Shown here piece by piece: positions 8,811 to 19,758 of a stretch of 64,000 bases of DNA. This stretch comes from Mycobacterium sp. IS-1590 (GTDB lineage Bacteria > Actinomycetota > Actinomycetes > Mycobacteriales > Mycobacteriaceae). The notes under the pieces are model-generated. The model was not told the DNA's origin, did no database searches, and saw only the letters and a list, made by a program, of their open reading frames with translations. The position numbers and the translations under genes were made by a program. Position 1 is the first letter of the stretch; each line of letters opens with the position of its first letter. Location of the stretch: positions 124,001 through 188,000 of the forward strand of contig NZ_LQIW01000051.1 in assembly GCF_001500025.1 (NCBI RefSeq). Reading direction: 5' to 3'.

Positions 8811-9608
8811 GTGTCCGAAGCCATGACGACGCCCGCGGCGCTGACCGAGCGCCGCGGGAACGTCATGCTCATCACGATCAACCGCCCCGAAGCGCGCAAC
8901 GCCGTCAACAGCGCGGTCAGCACCGCGGTCGGCGATGCGCTGCAGCAGGCCCAGGACGACGCCGAGGTGCGCGCGGTGGTGATCACCGGTGCCGGTGAAT
9001 CCTTCTGTGCGGGGGCCGATCTCAAGGCCATCTCGCGGCGCGAGAGCCTGTTCCACCCGGACCACGCCGAGTGGGGCTTCGCCGGTTACGTACGGCACTA
9101 CATCGACAAGCCGACCATCGCCGCGGTCAACGGCACCGCGCTGGGCGGAGGAACCGAACTGGCGCTGGCCAGTGATCTGGTGATCGCCGAGGAGCGCGCG
9201 AAATTCGGTCTGCCCGAAGTGAAGCGGGGCCTCATCGCCGCCGCGGGCGGGGTGTTTCGCATCGTCGACCACCTGCCGCGCAAGGTCGCGATGGAGCTGC
9301 TGTTCACCGGCGAGCCCATGTCGTCGGCCGACGCCCTGAAGTGGGGACTGATCAACCGGGTGGTGCCGGACGGCACCGCGGTCGAGGCCGCGCTCGAGCT
9401 CGCCGAACGCATCACCTGCAATGCGCCGCTTGCGGTGTGGGCGAGCAAGCGCGTGGCGATGGGCGTCGACGACGGCGTCATCACCGGTGACGAAGGCGGA
9501 TGGTCGAGAACCATGCGTGAGATCTCGACGGTGCTCCGCTCAGAGGACGCCAAGGAAGGACCGCTGGCATTCGCCGAGAAGCGCCAGCCTATTTGGAAGG
9601 CCAAGTAA
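8811..9608 (+). CDS. enoyl-CoA hydratase (crotonase family)
   Basis: A crotonase-fold enzyme with the oxyanion segment FCAGADLKAIS and both hydratase glutamates in place: one in GGGTELALASD and one in GLPEVKRGL. It should hydrate trans-2-enoyl-CoA to 3-hydroxyacyl-CoA, between the dehydrogenase and thiolase encoded on either side. GTG 8811, 7 bp after the thiolase stop, is taken as the start; ATG 8823 is equally possible. The next gene starts 4 bp downstream, so the operon is tightly coupled. Confidence 0.88.
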   Translation: MSEAMTTPAALTERRGNVMLITINRPEARNAVNSAVSTAVGDALQQAQDDAEVRAVVITGAGESFCAGADLKAISRRESLFHPDHAEWGFAGYVRHYIDKPTIAAVNGTALGGGTELALASDLVIAEERAKFGLPEVKRGLIAAAGGVFRIVDHLPRKVAMELLFTGEPMSSADALKWGLINRVVPDGTAVEAALELAERITCNAPLAVWASKRVAMGVDDGVITGDEGGWSRTMREISTVLRSEDAKEGPLAFAEKRQPIWKAK

Positions 9609-9612
9609 GCAA

Positions 9613-10755
9613 GTGAAAAGAACCATCTACGACGCCGAGCACGAGGCGTTCCGGGAGACCGTCCGGGAGTACATCGAGCGCGAGCTCGTACCCAACCAGG
9701 AGAAGTGGGAGACCGAGCGCATCGTCGACCGGTCTGCGTTCACGGCGGCGGGCAAGTACGGCCTGATCGGGTTCAACATGCCCGAGGAGTACGGCGGCGG
9801 CGGGTCCGATGACTTCCGGTTCAACGCGATCATCGACGAGGAGATCGCCAGGTCCGGCGTGCACGGACCGGCGCTGAGCCTGCACAACGACGTGGTCGGC
9901 CCGTACTTCAAGGAGCTGGCCAACGACGAGCAGAAGAAGCGCTGGCTGCCGGGCATCACCAGCGGCGAGCTGATCATCGCGATTGCGATGACGGAGCCGG
10001 GTGCCGGTAGCGATCTGGCGGGCATCCGCACGTCCGCGGTGCGCGACGGTGACGACTGGATCATCAACGGCTCCAAGACATTCATCTCGTCGGGCATCAA
10101 CTGTGACCTGTGTGTGGTCGTCGCGCGCACCGATCCCGAGGCCGGCCACAAGGGCTTCTCGTTGTTCGTGGTGGAGCGCGACATGGAGGGTTTCACGCGG
10201 GGCCGCAAGCTCGACAAGATGGGGCTGCACTCGCAGGACACCTCCGAGCTGCACTTCGAGAATGTGCGGGTGCCGAATGCGAACCTGCTCGGCAAGGAGG
10301 GTCGCGGCTTCTACCACCTGATGACCAACCTGCCCTCGGAGCGGTTGGGCATCGCGATCTCGGCCATCGCCGGGGCCCGCGGAGTCTTCGACGAGACGCT
10401 GCAATATGCCAAGGACCGCAAGGCTTTCGGCCAGCCGATCGGCAGCTTCCAGCACAATCGCTTCCTGCTCGCCGAGATGGAGACCGAGCTGGAGGTCACC
10501 GAGAACTACATCGACCGCTGCCTGCAGGGTGTGGTCGACGGTGAGCTGACCGCGGTCGAGGCGGCCAAGGCCAAGTGGTGGGCCACCGAGGTCGCCAAGA
10601 AGGTCGTCGACCAGTGCGTGCAGCTGCACGGCGGATACGGCTACATGATGGAGTACCGCGTCGCGCGCGCCTACGTCGACGGGCGCATCCAGACGATCTT
10701 CGGTGGCACCACCGAGATCATGAAGGAGATCATCGGCCGCGACCTGGGTGTCTAG
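9613..10755 (+). CDS. acyl-CoA dehydrogenase (FadE type)
   Basis: A 380-residue FAD-dependent acyl-CoA dehydrogenase with AMTEPGAGSDLAGI in the substrate/FAD-binding middle region and QLHGGYGYM plus IFGGTTEIMKEIIGR near the C-terminus. In medium-chain enzymes the catalytic Glu lies in a YEGT motif; here that position is Gly (FGGT). This fits the long-chain/isovaleryl branch, where the base comes from another helix. It would make the 2-enoyl-CoA used by the upstream hydratase. GTG start 4 bp after that gene. It is the last gene of the operon and is followed by a strong terminator. Confidence 0.9.
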   Translation: MKRTIYDAEHEAFRETVREYIERELVPNQEKWETERIVDRSAFTAAGKYGLIGFNMPEEYGGGGSDDFRFNAIIDEEIARSGVHGPALSLHNDVVGPYFKELANDEQKKRWLPGITSGELIIAIAMTEPGAGSDLAGIRTSAVRDGDDWIINGSKTFISSGINCDLCVVVARTDPEAGHKGFSLFVVERDMEGFTRGRKLDKMGLHSQDTSELHFENVRVPNANLLGKEGRGFYHLMTNLPSERLGIAISAIAGARGVFDETLQYAKDRKAFGQPIGSFQHNRFLLAEMETELEVTENYIDRCLQGVVDGELTAVEAAKAKWWATEVAKKVVDQCVQLHGGYGYMMEYRVARAYVDGRIQTIFGGTTEIMKEIIGRDLGV

Positions 10756-10787
10756 CCGGCGTGGCGTCTAGCTGCCACCCCCACGCC

Positions 10788-10822
10788 AAAGCCCCCGAAA
10801 CAACGGAGTTTCGGGGGCTTTT
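10788..10822. terminator. bidirectional rho-independent terminator
   Basis: AAAGCCCCCGAAAC (10788-10801) and GTTTCGGGGGCTTT (10808-10821) are perfect 14-bp inverted arms with a 6-nt loop, followed by a short T run. The hairpin sits between the convergent acyl-CoA dehydrogenase and fasciclin genes. Flanking A and T runs let it work in both directions. Confidence 0.9.
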
Positions 10823-10838
10823 GCGTGTCCGGGTGAGA

Positions 10839-11594
10839 TCAGCCGATCGGAGCGTCGGCAGCCGGCGTCGGCTCCGCCGGCGGGGCCGGCTCGGTGGTCT
10901 CGGTCGTCGTCTGGGTGGTGGTCGTCTCGCTGGTCGACGTCGCGGACGGCGTGACGGCCTCGGGCGCGTTGGCCGGATCGAGCACCGCGTCGATCAGGTA
11001 GATCCGGGCGTTCGCAGCCTGAATGCCGCCGCAGACCACCTTGGCGGTGTCGTTGATCGTGACGTCGGCGTTCTCACCGGTCACCTTGATCTCCGCACCC
11101 TGCTGGGTGGGCCGCTGCCCCTTGACGTCCTTGGGCCCCAGCAGCCCGAGGAACACGTGGTAATAGTCGAAGTCCGTCAACGCGGCGGGGTTGGCCTTCA
11201 ACGCGTCCAGCTGCGCGGGTGCAAGTGCGGCGAACGCCTCGTTCGTCGGCGCGAAGACCACGTACGGGCCGTTCTCCAGCACGGGCACCACGTTCACGGC
11301 CGGATTGAAGCCGCCCGAGATCGCGGAGTAGAAGGTGCTGGCGTCCGGGATGGCTTGCAGAGCCTGGCCCACGGGGAGGTTGTTCAGCGCCTTCCAGTCG
11401 GGCACCGCCTCCTTGAAGGCGTCACAGCCCTTCCCCTCGGGGTTCGGGATCTCGACCGTCGCCGTGGTGGTCGGCTCGGCCGGCTGCTCGGGCGCGGGCG
11501 GATCGGCGTAGGCGGTCACGGCCAGCGGCACCGAAAAGGCGATCGCGGCGATACCGGCGGTGGCACCAAGGGCTTTGCTGGTGCGAGTCTTCAC
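10839..11594 (-). CDS. secreted fasciclin-domain protein
   Basis: A 251-residue exported protein. A Sec signal peptide ends near VTAYA at about residue 30 and lacks a lipobox Cys. One FAS1 domain follows, with the H1-type motif YVVFAPTNEAFAAL and the H2-type motif NARIYLIDAVLDP. The last 40 residues are a Thr/Pro-rich tail, probably a flexible or glycosylated region. FAS1 proteins such as MPT70/MPT83 act in adhesion at the mycobacterial surface. GTG start with a GAGGAG site on the minus strand at about 11601-11606. It converges on the acyl-CoA dehydrogenase operon. Confidence 0.85.
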   Translation of the reverse strand: MKTRTSKALGATAGIAAIAFSVPLAVTAYADPPAPEQPAEPTTTATVEIPNPEGKGCDAFKEAVPDWKALNNLPVGQALQAIPDASTFYSAISGGFNPAVNVVPVLENGPYVVFAPTNEAFAALAPAQLDALKANPAALTDFDYYHVFLGLLGPKDVKGQRPTQQGAEIKVTGENADVTINDTAKVVCGGIQAANARIYLIDAVLDPANAPEAVTPSATSTSETTTTQTTTETTEPAPPAEPTPAADAPIG

Positions 11595-11748
11595 TTACGG
11601 CTCCTCAGCTAGACAGGTCGACACGCATGTTAAAGGCAGTGCTGCGCGACTGCCAAAGTCGCCACCTCGCCAAACGGCCGCGACAGACCGTCTGACCTGG
11701 GCTTTGTCAATCTGCCCACATAGCGCCCCGAAAGGCGGTGAAACGCCG

Positions 11749-12291
11749 ATGCATACGATGAGCCGCATGCCTGAGCCGCTGATCGTTTCCATTCGTGGTC
11801 GCACGCCGTCGCTGCATGCCGAAGCGTGGGCGGCGCCCACCGCGAGCCTGATCGGCCAGGTGACGCTCGCGGCGCGGGCCAGCGTCTGGTACGGCGCCAC
11901 GCTGCGGGCCGAGGCCGAGCCCATCGAGATCGGCTTCGGCACCAACATCCAAGACGGGGTGACCGTCCACGTCGACCCGGAGTTCCCGGTCTGCATCGGC
12001 GATGAGGTCAGCGTGGGGCACAACGCCGTACTGCACGGGTGCGTCATCGAGGACGGGGCGCTGATCGGCATGGGGGCGGTCATCCTCAACGGCGCGACGG
12101 TGGGCCAGGGCGCGCTGATCGCCGCGGGCGCGGTCGTGCCACAGGGTTTCGTGGTGCCGCCGCGGACTCTGGTCGCCGGGGTCCCGGCCAAGGTGCGCCG
12201 AGACCTCAGTGACGCCGAGGTCAACCACAACCGGTACAACGCGCAGGTGTACCAGCACCTGATCGATCTGCACCGCGACGCGAAGGCCTAG
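11749..12291 (+). CDS. gamma-carbonic anhydrase / hexapeptide-repeat protein
   Basis: A 180-residue left-handed beta-helix protein built of hexapeptide repeats. It has the three-His zinc pattern of gamma-class carbonic anhydrases: His in DGVTVHVD and two in VGHNAVLHGC. The C-terminal helix follows VPAKVRRDL. It may hydrate CO2 or be an acyltransferase-like relative. Three in-frame ATG codons (11749, 11758, 11767) are possible; AAAGGCGG about 10 nt upstream favours 11749, while homology begins near 11767. It stands alone, divergent from the fasciclin gene. Confidence 0.82.
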   Translation: MHTMSRMPEPLIVSIRGRTPSLHAEAWAAPTASLIGQVTLAARASVWYGATLRAEAEPIEIGFGTNIQDGVTVHVDPEFPVCIGDEVSVGHNAVLHGCVIEDGALIGMGAVILNGATVGQGALIAAGAVVPQGFVVPPRTLVAGVPAKVRRDLSDAEVNHNRYNAQVYQHLIDLHRDAKA

Positions 12292-12326
12292 ATTCTCCTG
12301 GGTCCGATCCGGGTACAGGCCCTACC

Positions 12327-13475
12327 GTGAAACGTGTTCGCACTCTGGTGACCGGCGCGACCGGATACGTCGGCTCCAGGGTCGTCACCGAGCTGCTCAC
12401 CGAGGGCCACGAGGTGGTCGCCGCCAGCCGAAATCCCGATCGGCTGGCCGATTTCGGTTGGCGGGACCGCGTCGACGCCGTCGCGTTGGACGCCCACGAC
12501 GAAGCCTCGGCACGGTCGGCGTTCGCCGATGCCGGCCCCATCGACGTCGTCTACTACCTCGTGCACGGCATCGGACAGCCCGATTTCCGCGAGGCGGACA
12601 ACCGCGCGGCGGCCAACGTGGCGACCGCGGCCAAGGACGCCGGTGTGCGCCGCATCGTGTACCTCGGCGGGTTCGTGCCCGACGGTGACGAACTCTCCGA
12701 ACACCTCGCGAGCCGCGCCGAGGTGGCCGAGGCGTTGCACGTCGACGATGGGCCGGATGTGGTGTGGCTGGGCGCGGCCATCATCATCGGTGCGGGGTCG
12801 ACGTCGTTCGAGATGCTGCGCTACGTGGGCGATCGGTTCCTGGTCATCCCGATGCCGTCGTGGTCGGCGAACCCGATCGACCCGATCTCGATCTGCGATG
12901 TGCTGCACTACCTCGTCGCCGCCGCAGACAGCGAGCGTGTGCCCGCCGGCGCCTACGACATCACCGGCCCCGAAACCACGTCCTACGCCGAGTTGCTGCG
13001 CACGTATGCGCGTATCGCCGGCAAGTGGAGGGCCGAACTCCCGGTCAACGGCATCGACACCGGCCTCGTCTCGTGGGTGACGGCGGCGGTACTGCCGGTG
13101 CCGGGCGGACTAGCGGCGGACCTCGTGCAGTCGCTGGACCATCCGATGATCGCTTCCGACACCCGGCTGCGCGAGTTCGTGCCGGACCCGCCCGCCGGGC
13201 TCATCGGCGTCGAGGAGGCGATCACCCGGGCGCTGGCGAGCCGTCGGCGTCGACCCGTCGACGAGCTCACCGACCCGCACCACCTCGCCGACACCGACCC
13301 CGAATGGGCGGGTGGAGACACCCTGCGTCTGCAACAGGTCGCAGGCGCGGTCACACCGTCGATCGCCCGGCCCGCGCTCGGGCTGATCGGCGGCGTTCCC
13401 GGACCCGTCGCCGGGGCCGTGCGCACGGGGGTGGACACAGTGCTGCATTTCGTCCCTAAGGTCGGTTCGACGTGA
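12327..13475 (+). CDS. NAD(P)-binding epimerase-like protein (atypical SDR)
   Basis: A 382-residue Rossmann-fold protein starting with the nucleotide-binding motif TGATGYVGS. It is an extended or atypical SDR of the nucleoside-diphosphate-sugar epimerase / NmrA-like type. The usual YxxxK catalytic pair is not obvious, so it may be a redox sensor or a reductase of unusual type. The last ~100 residues are an added C-terminal segment. GTG start. The following CPBP protease gene overlaps the stop by 4 bp (GTGA), so the two are translationally coupled. Substrate unknown. Confidence 0.75.
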   Translation: MKRVRTLVTGATGYVGSRVVTELLTEGHEVVAASRNPDRLADFGWRDRVDAVALDAHDEASARSAFADAGPIDVVYYLVHGIGQPDFREADNRAAANVATAAKDAGVRRIVYLGGFVPDGDELSEHLASRAEVAEALHVDDGPDVVWLGAAIIIGAGSTSFEMLRYVGDRFLVIPMPSWSANPIDPISICDVLHYLVAAADSERVPAGAYDITGPETTSYAELLRTYARIAGKWRAELPVNGIDTGLVSWVTAAVLPVPGGLAADLVQSLDHPMIASDTRLREFVPDPPAGLIGVEEAITRALASRRRRPVDELTDPHHLADTDPEWAGGDTLRLQQVAGAVTPSIARPALGLIGGVPGPVAGAVRTGVDTVLHFVPKVGST

Positions 13476-14194
13476 CGGAAAAAACCCAGGCCCGCCCCGG
13501 GCTGCTTCGGGAGATCCGCGAGATCGTCGGCGCGTGCCCCGTCCCGCATCACGAACCGCCAAGCGTCATCCGACGCAGGCGCATCGTCGTCGCGGTCGTG
13601 CTCGTCATCGGCGCCGCGCTGCTCGGATATTCGCTGACCCGGCCGCCGGGCGACTCGTCGTTCTACTGGCTGACGTTGGCCCTGGCCGGGGTGTGGGCGC
13701 TGGGCGCGTTCCTGTCCGGCCCGCTGCACATGGGATGCATCCGCTTCCGCGGTCGCAATCAACGGCCCGTGATCACCGGCACCGCGGTGGGATTGGTGCT
13801 GGGCGCGGTGTTCGTCATCGGCGGCCTGATCGCGCGCGAGATTCCCGGTGTGCGCGAATACATCACTCGCGTACTGGAATACGCCGACTACGGACCTTTG
13901 GTCTTGGTGACGTTCATCACCGTGATCAACGGGCTGGCCGAGGAGATGTTCTTCCGCGGCGCGCTCTACACGGCCTTGGGCACGATGAAACCGATACTGA
14001 TCTCGACGGTCTTCTACGTCATCGCGACCGCAGCCACCACCGGTAATCCGATGCTCGGCTTCGCTGCGATCATCCTGGGCACGATCTGCGCGTTCGAGCG
14101 CCGGGCGACCGGCGGCATACTCGCACCGATGCTGACCCATTTCTTCTGGGGCCTGGTGATGGTGCTCGCGCTGCCGCCGATCTTCGGCGTCTGA
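13472..14194 (+). CDS. CPBP-family intramembrane metalloprotease
   Basis: A 240-residue membrane protein with about six transmembrane segments and the CAAX-protease/bacteriocin-processing signature: EEMFFRG (EExxxR motif 1) and a late LTHFFWG His motif. Members cleave within or next to membranes and are linked to peptide processing or self-immunity; this one's substrate is unknown. It overlaps the epimerase-like gene by 4 bp. Its 3' end meets the convergent MFS gene 1 bp away. Confidence 0.8.
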   Translation: MTEKTQARPGLLREIREIVGACPVPHHEPPSVIRRRRIVVAVVLVIGAALLGYSLTRPPGDSSFYWLTLALAGVWALGAFLSGPLHMGCIRFRGRNQRPVITGTAVGLVLGAVFVIGGLIAREIPGVREYITRVLEYADYGPLVLVTFITVINGLAEEMFFRGALYTALGTMKPILISTVFYVIATAATTGNPMLGFAAIILGTICAFERRATGGILAPMLTHFFWGLVMVLALPPIFGV

Positions 14195-14195
14195 C

Positions 14196-15473
14196 TCAGC
14201 GCAGCGGGTGGGCCAACTCGTCGCGGCGCATGCCTGCCGCCCACACCGCGACCGCTGCCACCAGCACGGGCACGATGCCCGCGATGAGAAAAATCGTCTG
14301 TATCGAAACGACTTTCGACAACGGTCCGACGATCGCGAACGACACCGGCATGAACGCCAGCGAGACGAAGAAGTCCAGGCTCGACACGCGGCCCAGCATC
14401 GCGGTCGGCACCCGTCGCTGCAGCAGGGTGCCCCAGATGACCATTCCCGTGCCGTCGGTGAACCCGATAACGAACGTCGCGACGGCCATCACCGCGAACG
14501 ATGAGGTGAAGCCGAACACGACCAGGGGGATGGCGCCGAGACTCCACATCGCCATCATCACCGACAGGTACCGGCGCGGCATGCGACCCGACGACACCGT
14601 CAATGCTCCCAGTGCGCTGCCCAACCCGAAGAACGCGAGGATGAAGCCGTACATCCGTGCGCCGTCGGCGAAGCGGTCCTTGGCGATGAACGGCAGCAGC
14701 ACCTCGATCGGTCCCAGCACGACCAGCACGAAGATGCTGGCGAACAACAGCGTCCACAACAGCCACGGCGTGCCGAGGACGAACACGAAGCCGTCGCGGA
14801 GATCACGCAGCACATGCGTGCTGGCCTGTGCCGCATTAGGTTTGAGCGAGGGCCGGGTCACGACCAGCAGTACCAGCCCGACGGCGAACAAGGCGGCCAC
14901 CGCCACCGCGCCCAGTGCGGGGAACGTCGCGCCGACAATCACTCCGGCGGCGGCCGGGCCGATCGCGCGCTGGAACACCGGGCGCACCACGCCCTCGACA
15001 CCGTTGGCCGCGAGCAGCTGCTCGGGCGGCAGGATCCGGGGAAGGATGGCGCTGTAGGCGGGGAAGAAGAACGCCGCCGCCGCACCCAGGGCCGCCGCGC
15101 CCACCGCCAGATGCCAGATCTGCAGTGCACCAATGATTCCCAGCGCCGCGATGGCCGTCGAGGCGAGCACGTTGACCGCCTCGACCGCGATGATGATCGC
15201 CCGCTGCGGGAATCTGTCGGCGGCGATCCCGCCGACCAACACGAATGCGACGAGTGCGCCGCCGAAACAGGTCGTCACGATCGACAGCGAAACGGGGTCG
15301 TTGTTCAGCTCGATGACCTGCATGGCCAACACCACGGCGAACATGCCGTCGGCGAAGATCGACAGCGTCACCGCCGCAATCAGCAGGCGGTACTCACGAT
15401 TGGAAAACGGTGCGAGCACGCGCCAACGTCCGGCGTCGCGCACCGGCTGTTGGATCTCAAATTGCGTACTCAC
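14196..15473 (-). CDS. MFS exporter (EntS/MFS_3 type)
   Basis: A 425-residue transporter with about 12 hydrophobic helices. It has the family loop motif GGIAADRFPQRA between helices 2 and 3 and a cytoplasmic loop near RPSLKPNA. This arrangement is typical of the MFS_3 group, which includes siderophore and drug exporters. The GTG at 15473 (STQFEIQQPV) is chosen; the open frame continues 35 codons further, but that part is Arg-rich and non-coding in appearance. No regulator is adjacent. Substrate unknown. Confidence 0.8.
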   Translation of the reverse strand: MSTQFEIQQPVRDAGRWRVLAPFSNREYRLLIAAVTLSIFADGMFAVVLAMQVIELNNDPVSLSIVTTCFGGALVAFVLVGGIAADRFPQRAIIIAVEAVNVLASTAIAALGIIGALQIWHLAVGAAALGAAAAFFFPAYSAILPRILPPEQLLAANGVEGVVRPVFQRAIGPAAAGVIVGATFPALGAVAVAALFAVGLVLLVVTRPSLKPNAAQASTHVLRDLRDGFVFVLGTPWLLWTLLFASIFVLVVLGPIEVLLPFIAKDRFADGARMYGFILAFFGLGSALGALTVSSGRMPRRYLSVMMAMWSLGAIPLVVFGFTSSFAVMAVATFVIGFTDGTGMVIWGTLLQRRVPTAMLGRVSSLDFFVSLAFMPVSFAIVGPLSKVVSIQTIFLIAGIVPVLVAAVAVWAAGMRRDELAHPLR

Positions 15474-15554
15474 CTGTCGATGGTTGCCGACGCGTCGGCG
15501 TCGAGTCCACCGATTTTCTCTGCGCCGAACGTGGGTTACCCGCACGCATTCTGC

Positions 15555-15618
15555 GCGCCGAGCGTGTGACGACCCCACACTCGGCGCAGGACGTGCCCCA
15601 CACTCGGCGCAGGACGTG
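15555..15618. repeat. 23-bp tandem repeat and hairpin
   Basis: The 23-bp unit CCCCACACTCGGCGCAGGACGTG occurs twice head to tail at 15573-15595 and 15596-15618. The sequence just before it (from about 15555, GCGCCGAGCGTGTG) is complementary to the CACACTCGGCGC core, so an RNA hairpin can form. It lies just after the echA stop on the minus strand and may act as its terminator. Confidence 0.6.
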
Positions 15619-15620
15619 CC

Positions 15621-16439
15621 CTAGAAGTCGGAGAAGTTGGCCTGGCGGCGCTGCTGGAACGCGGTGATGCCCTCGATGAAGTCCGGCGAGGTCAGCAGCT
15701 TCAGCTGGCCCTCGCGTTCGCGTCCCAATGCGGGTTCGAACTCGGTCAGAGTGGCTGCGTTGATCGCGTGCTTGGTCTTGCGCAGCGCGACCGCGGGACC
15801 GTTTTTCAGTTTGTCGAGCACCTTGTCGACCTCGGCGTCGAACTCGTCAGCCGGATAGACCGCGGCGGCCAGACCCCAGTCGAAAGCCTCACGCGCCGAG
15901 ACCTTTTCGGCCAGCAGCGCCATCCGGGCGGCGCGGGTGCGTCCGACCGCAGCGGCCACCAGTGCCGAGGCGCCGCCGTCGGGCATCAGCCCGATCTTGG
16001 TGAACGCCAGCATGAAATAGGCGTTGTCCGAAGCCAATACGACATCTGAGGCCAGTGCCAGCGAGACGCCGACGCCGGCCGCCGCACCGTGCACCGCCGC
16101 GACCACGGGCTGAGGGAGGTTGACGATCGCGCGGACCGCGTTATTGGCGGCGTCCAGCACCGAGGCCGGGCCGTCGACCTCCTTCTGCGCCTGGTCATCG
16201 CCGCCGATGCCCGCCCCCGAGCAGAAGCCACGGCCCGCGCCGCCGAGCCGCACGACTTTGACCCGCCGATCGGTGGCCGCCGTCGTGAGGGTGTCGGCGA
16301 TACCGGCCAGCATCTCTCGGTTCAGCGAGTTGAGGCTGTCGGGTCGATTCAGCGTCACCGAAAGCACACCGTCGGCGAGGTCGACCGTCAGAGTGTCGAT
16401 ACCGGTATATGTGGGTGCGCCCGAATCGAGGGTTGTCAT
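15621..16439 (-). CDS. echA10: enoyl-CoA isomerase-type crotonase (EchA10-like)
   Basis: A 272-residue crotonase-fold protein in the position of M. tuberculosis echA10, divergent from mcr. The two hydratase glutamates are absent: GGxxEL reads AGVGVSLAL, and the PE motif is replaced by [12 protein letters not shown]. The latter is the PaaG-type isomerase pattern with catalytic Asp in PDGG. A double-bond isomerase is therefore more likely than a hydratase. It probably works with the racemase and SDR on branched or sterol-derived acyl-CoAs. The gene symbol is by synteny and length. Confidence 0.78.
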   Translation of the reverse strand: MTTLDSGAPTYTGIDTLTVDLADGVLSVTLNRPDSLNSLNREMLAGIADTLTTAATDRRVKVVRLGGAGRGFCSGAGIGGDDQAQKEVDGPASVLDAANNAVRAIVNLPQPVVAAVHGAAAGVGVSLALASDVVLASDNAYFMLAFTKIGLMPDGGASALVAAAVGRTRAARMALLAEKVSAREAFDWGLAAAVYPADEFDAEVDKVLDKLKNGPAVALRKTKHAINAATLTEFEPALGREREGQLKLLTSPDFIEGITAFQQRRQANFSDF

Positions 16440-16461
16440 GGCTGCACCCTAGAACCGCACG

Positions 16462-16477
16462 ACTTGGTTATACAAGT
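16462..16477. promoter_or_regulatory. inverted repeat in echA/mcr divergent promoter
   Basis: ACTTG-GTTATA-CAAGT is a perfect 5-bp inverted repeat with a 6-bp centre in the 87-bp spacer between the divergent echA and mcr genes. On the minus strand its centre reads TATAAC, a plausible -10 for echA. It also fits a loose GntR/FadR half-site pattern (TNGTNNNACNA). Regulator unknown. Confidence 0.4.
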
Positions 16478-16526
16478 AAGCTATGTCGGCGATCCGGAAG
16501 CGATTGTCCAACGAAGGGCGGTAAGC

Positions 16527-17618
16527 ATGGCGGGACCTCTGCACGGGCTGCGGGTGATCGAACTCGCGAGCATCGGACCCGGCCCGCACGCGGCGATGAT
16601 CCTCGGTGATCTCGGCGCGGACGTCGTCCGCATCGAGAGGCCGGGCAAGCTCGGCGGGATCCCCACCAGCAAGCGCGAGGCCGCTCTGCGCAACCGCCGC
16701 TCCGTCGCGGCCGACCTGAAGAGCGATGAAGGCCGCGAGCTGGTGTTGCGCCTGGTCGCCAAGGCCGACGTGCTGATCGAGGGGCTGCGCCCCGGTGTCA
16801 CCGAACGGCTCGGCCTCGGCCCGGAGGACTGCGCGAAGGTCAACGAACGGCTGATCTACGGACGCATGACCGGTTGGGGTCAGACCGGGCCGCGGCGCCT
16901 GCAGGCCGGCCACGACATCAACTACATCTCGCTCAACGGTGTGCTGCACTCGATCGGTCGCGCGGGCGAACGGCCGGTTCCCCCGCTGAACCTGACCGGT
17001 GACTTCGGCGGAGGCTCGATGTTCCTGCTCGTCGGCATCCTGTCGGCGCTGTGGGAACGCCAGACGTCAGGCAAGGGTCAGGTGGTCGACGCGGCGATGA
17101 TCGACGGGTCGAGCGTGCTGGCGCAGATGATCTGGGGCTTCCTGCAGGACGGACTGTGGACCGATCAGCGCGGGGTCAACATCCTCGACGGTGGGGCGCC
17201 GTACTACGACACCTATACGTGCGCCGACGGCCGTTACATCGCGGTCGGGTGCATCGAGCCGCAGTTCTACGCGGAGTTCCTCAAGGGCCTGGGTCTGGAG
17301 AACGCCGACCTGCCCGATCAGAACGATGCGAGCCGCTGGCCGGAGCTGCGTGCCAAGCTGTCCGAGGTCATCGCGAGCAAGGACCGCGACCACTGGGCCA
17401 AGGTGTTCGCCGAGAGCGACGCCTGCGTGACGCCGGTGCTGTCGTTCAGCGAGGTCGAGTCCGAACCGCACGTCACCCAGCGCAACACCTTCTATCGCGA
17501 CGGTGAGCACCTGCAACCGATGCCCGCGCCGCGGTTCTCCCGAAGTGCGCCGCCGGCACCGACACCACCCGGCCAAGCCGGAGCCGACACCGAAGCCGTC
17601 TTACGAGACTGGGCCTAG
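16527..17618 (+). CDS. mcr: alpha-methylacyl-CoA racemase
   Basis: A 363-residue CoA-transferase family III (CaiB/BaiF) protein. It has the racemase active-site segments known from M. tuberculosis MCR: His in [11 protein letters not shown] and Asp in GDFGGGSM. It would convert (R)-2-methylacyl-CoA to the (S)-form needed for beta-oxidation of methyl-branched or sterol side chains. ATG 16527 has AAGGGCGG upstream. The order echA10 - mcr - SDR matches Rv1142c-Rv1144. The SDR follows after 19 bp, so these two are probably one operon. Confidence 0.9.
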   Translation: MAGPLHGLRVIELASIGPGPHAAMILGDLGADVVRIERPGKLGGIPTSKREAALRNRRSVAADLKSDEGRELVLRLVAKADVLIEGLRPGVTERLGLGPEDCAKVNERLIYGRMTGWGQTGPRRLQAGHDINYISLNGVLHSIGRAGERPVPPLNLTGDFGGGSMFLLVGILSALWERQTSGKGQVVDAAMIDGSSVLAQMIWGFLQDGLWTDQRGVNILDGGAPYYDTYTCADGRYIAVGCIEPQFYAEFLKGLGLENADLPDQNDASRWPELRAKLSEVIASKDRDHWAKVFAESDACVTPVLSFSEVESEPHVTQRNTFYRDGEHLQPMPAPRFSRSAPPAPTPPGQAGADTEAVLRDWA

Positions 17619-17637
17619 AGAAAGGAACACCCTCAAA

Positions 17638-19426
<1,789 letters not shown>

Positions 19427-19538
19427 GGACGGGAATCGATTTAGCGGGCGGGTTCAACAGCAGGCAGCAACAGAACCGGCTCGGGCGCTCGAGGCCGAAC
19501 CGTCGGAACGAATGCGCGACCCCTCGGCGCGCGTTCGG

Positions 19539-19670
19539 TCAGACGGCGGTGCGCAGGGTGTGCTCGTCGTCGAGCTGCTCCGAGGTGTCGCCTTCTACCA
19601 GGACATCACCGTGGTAGAGCGCCTCGAAGTCGACCTTGATGACATCGGCACTGGTGTCGTCGATCCACAT
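19539..19670 (-). CDS. candidate 43-residue protein
   Basis: A short minus-strand frame begins ATG TGG ATC and ends TGA at 19539. Codon third positions are strongly G/C, and the product is acidic and ordered-looking (MWIDDTSADVIKVDFEALYH, then DVLVEGDTSEQLDDE and LRTAV). The bases before the ATG read GTCGAGTAC, a weak ribosome binding site. The plus-strand frame over the same stretch looks non-coding. Its codon use suggests a real gene; function unknown. Confidence 0.5.
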   Translation of the reverse strand: MWIDDTSADVIKVDFEALYHGDVLVEGDTSEQLDDEHTLRTAV

Positions 19671-19758
19671 GTACTCGACAGTAAGTGTTACCTCTAAGGA
19701 ATCTTTGAGTCACGATTCGGAATACTGTGGCAATTCTTACCGCCAAGTAGGGTCGCGG

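Noticed and set aside
16449-16464. KstR box before mcr
   Set aside because: TAGAAC matches one half-site, but the second half reads CACGAC, not GTT.
19512-19697. Plus-strand 61-codon frame
   Set aside because: The opposite strand has better codon use and a more protein-like product.
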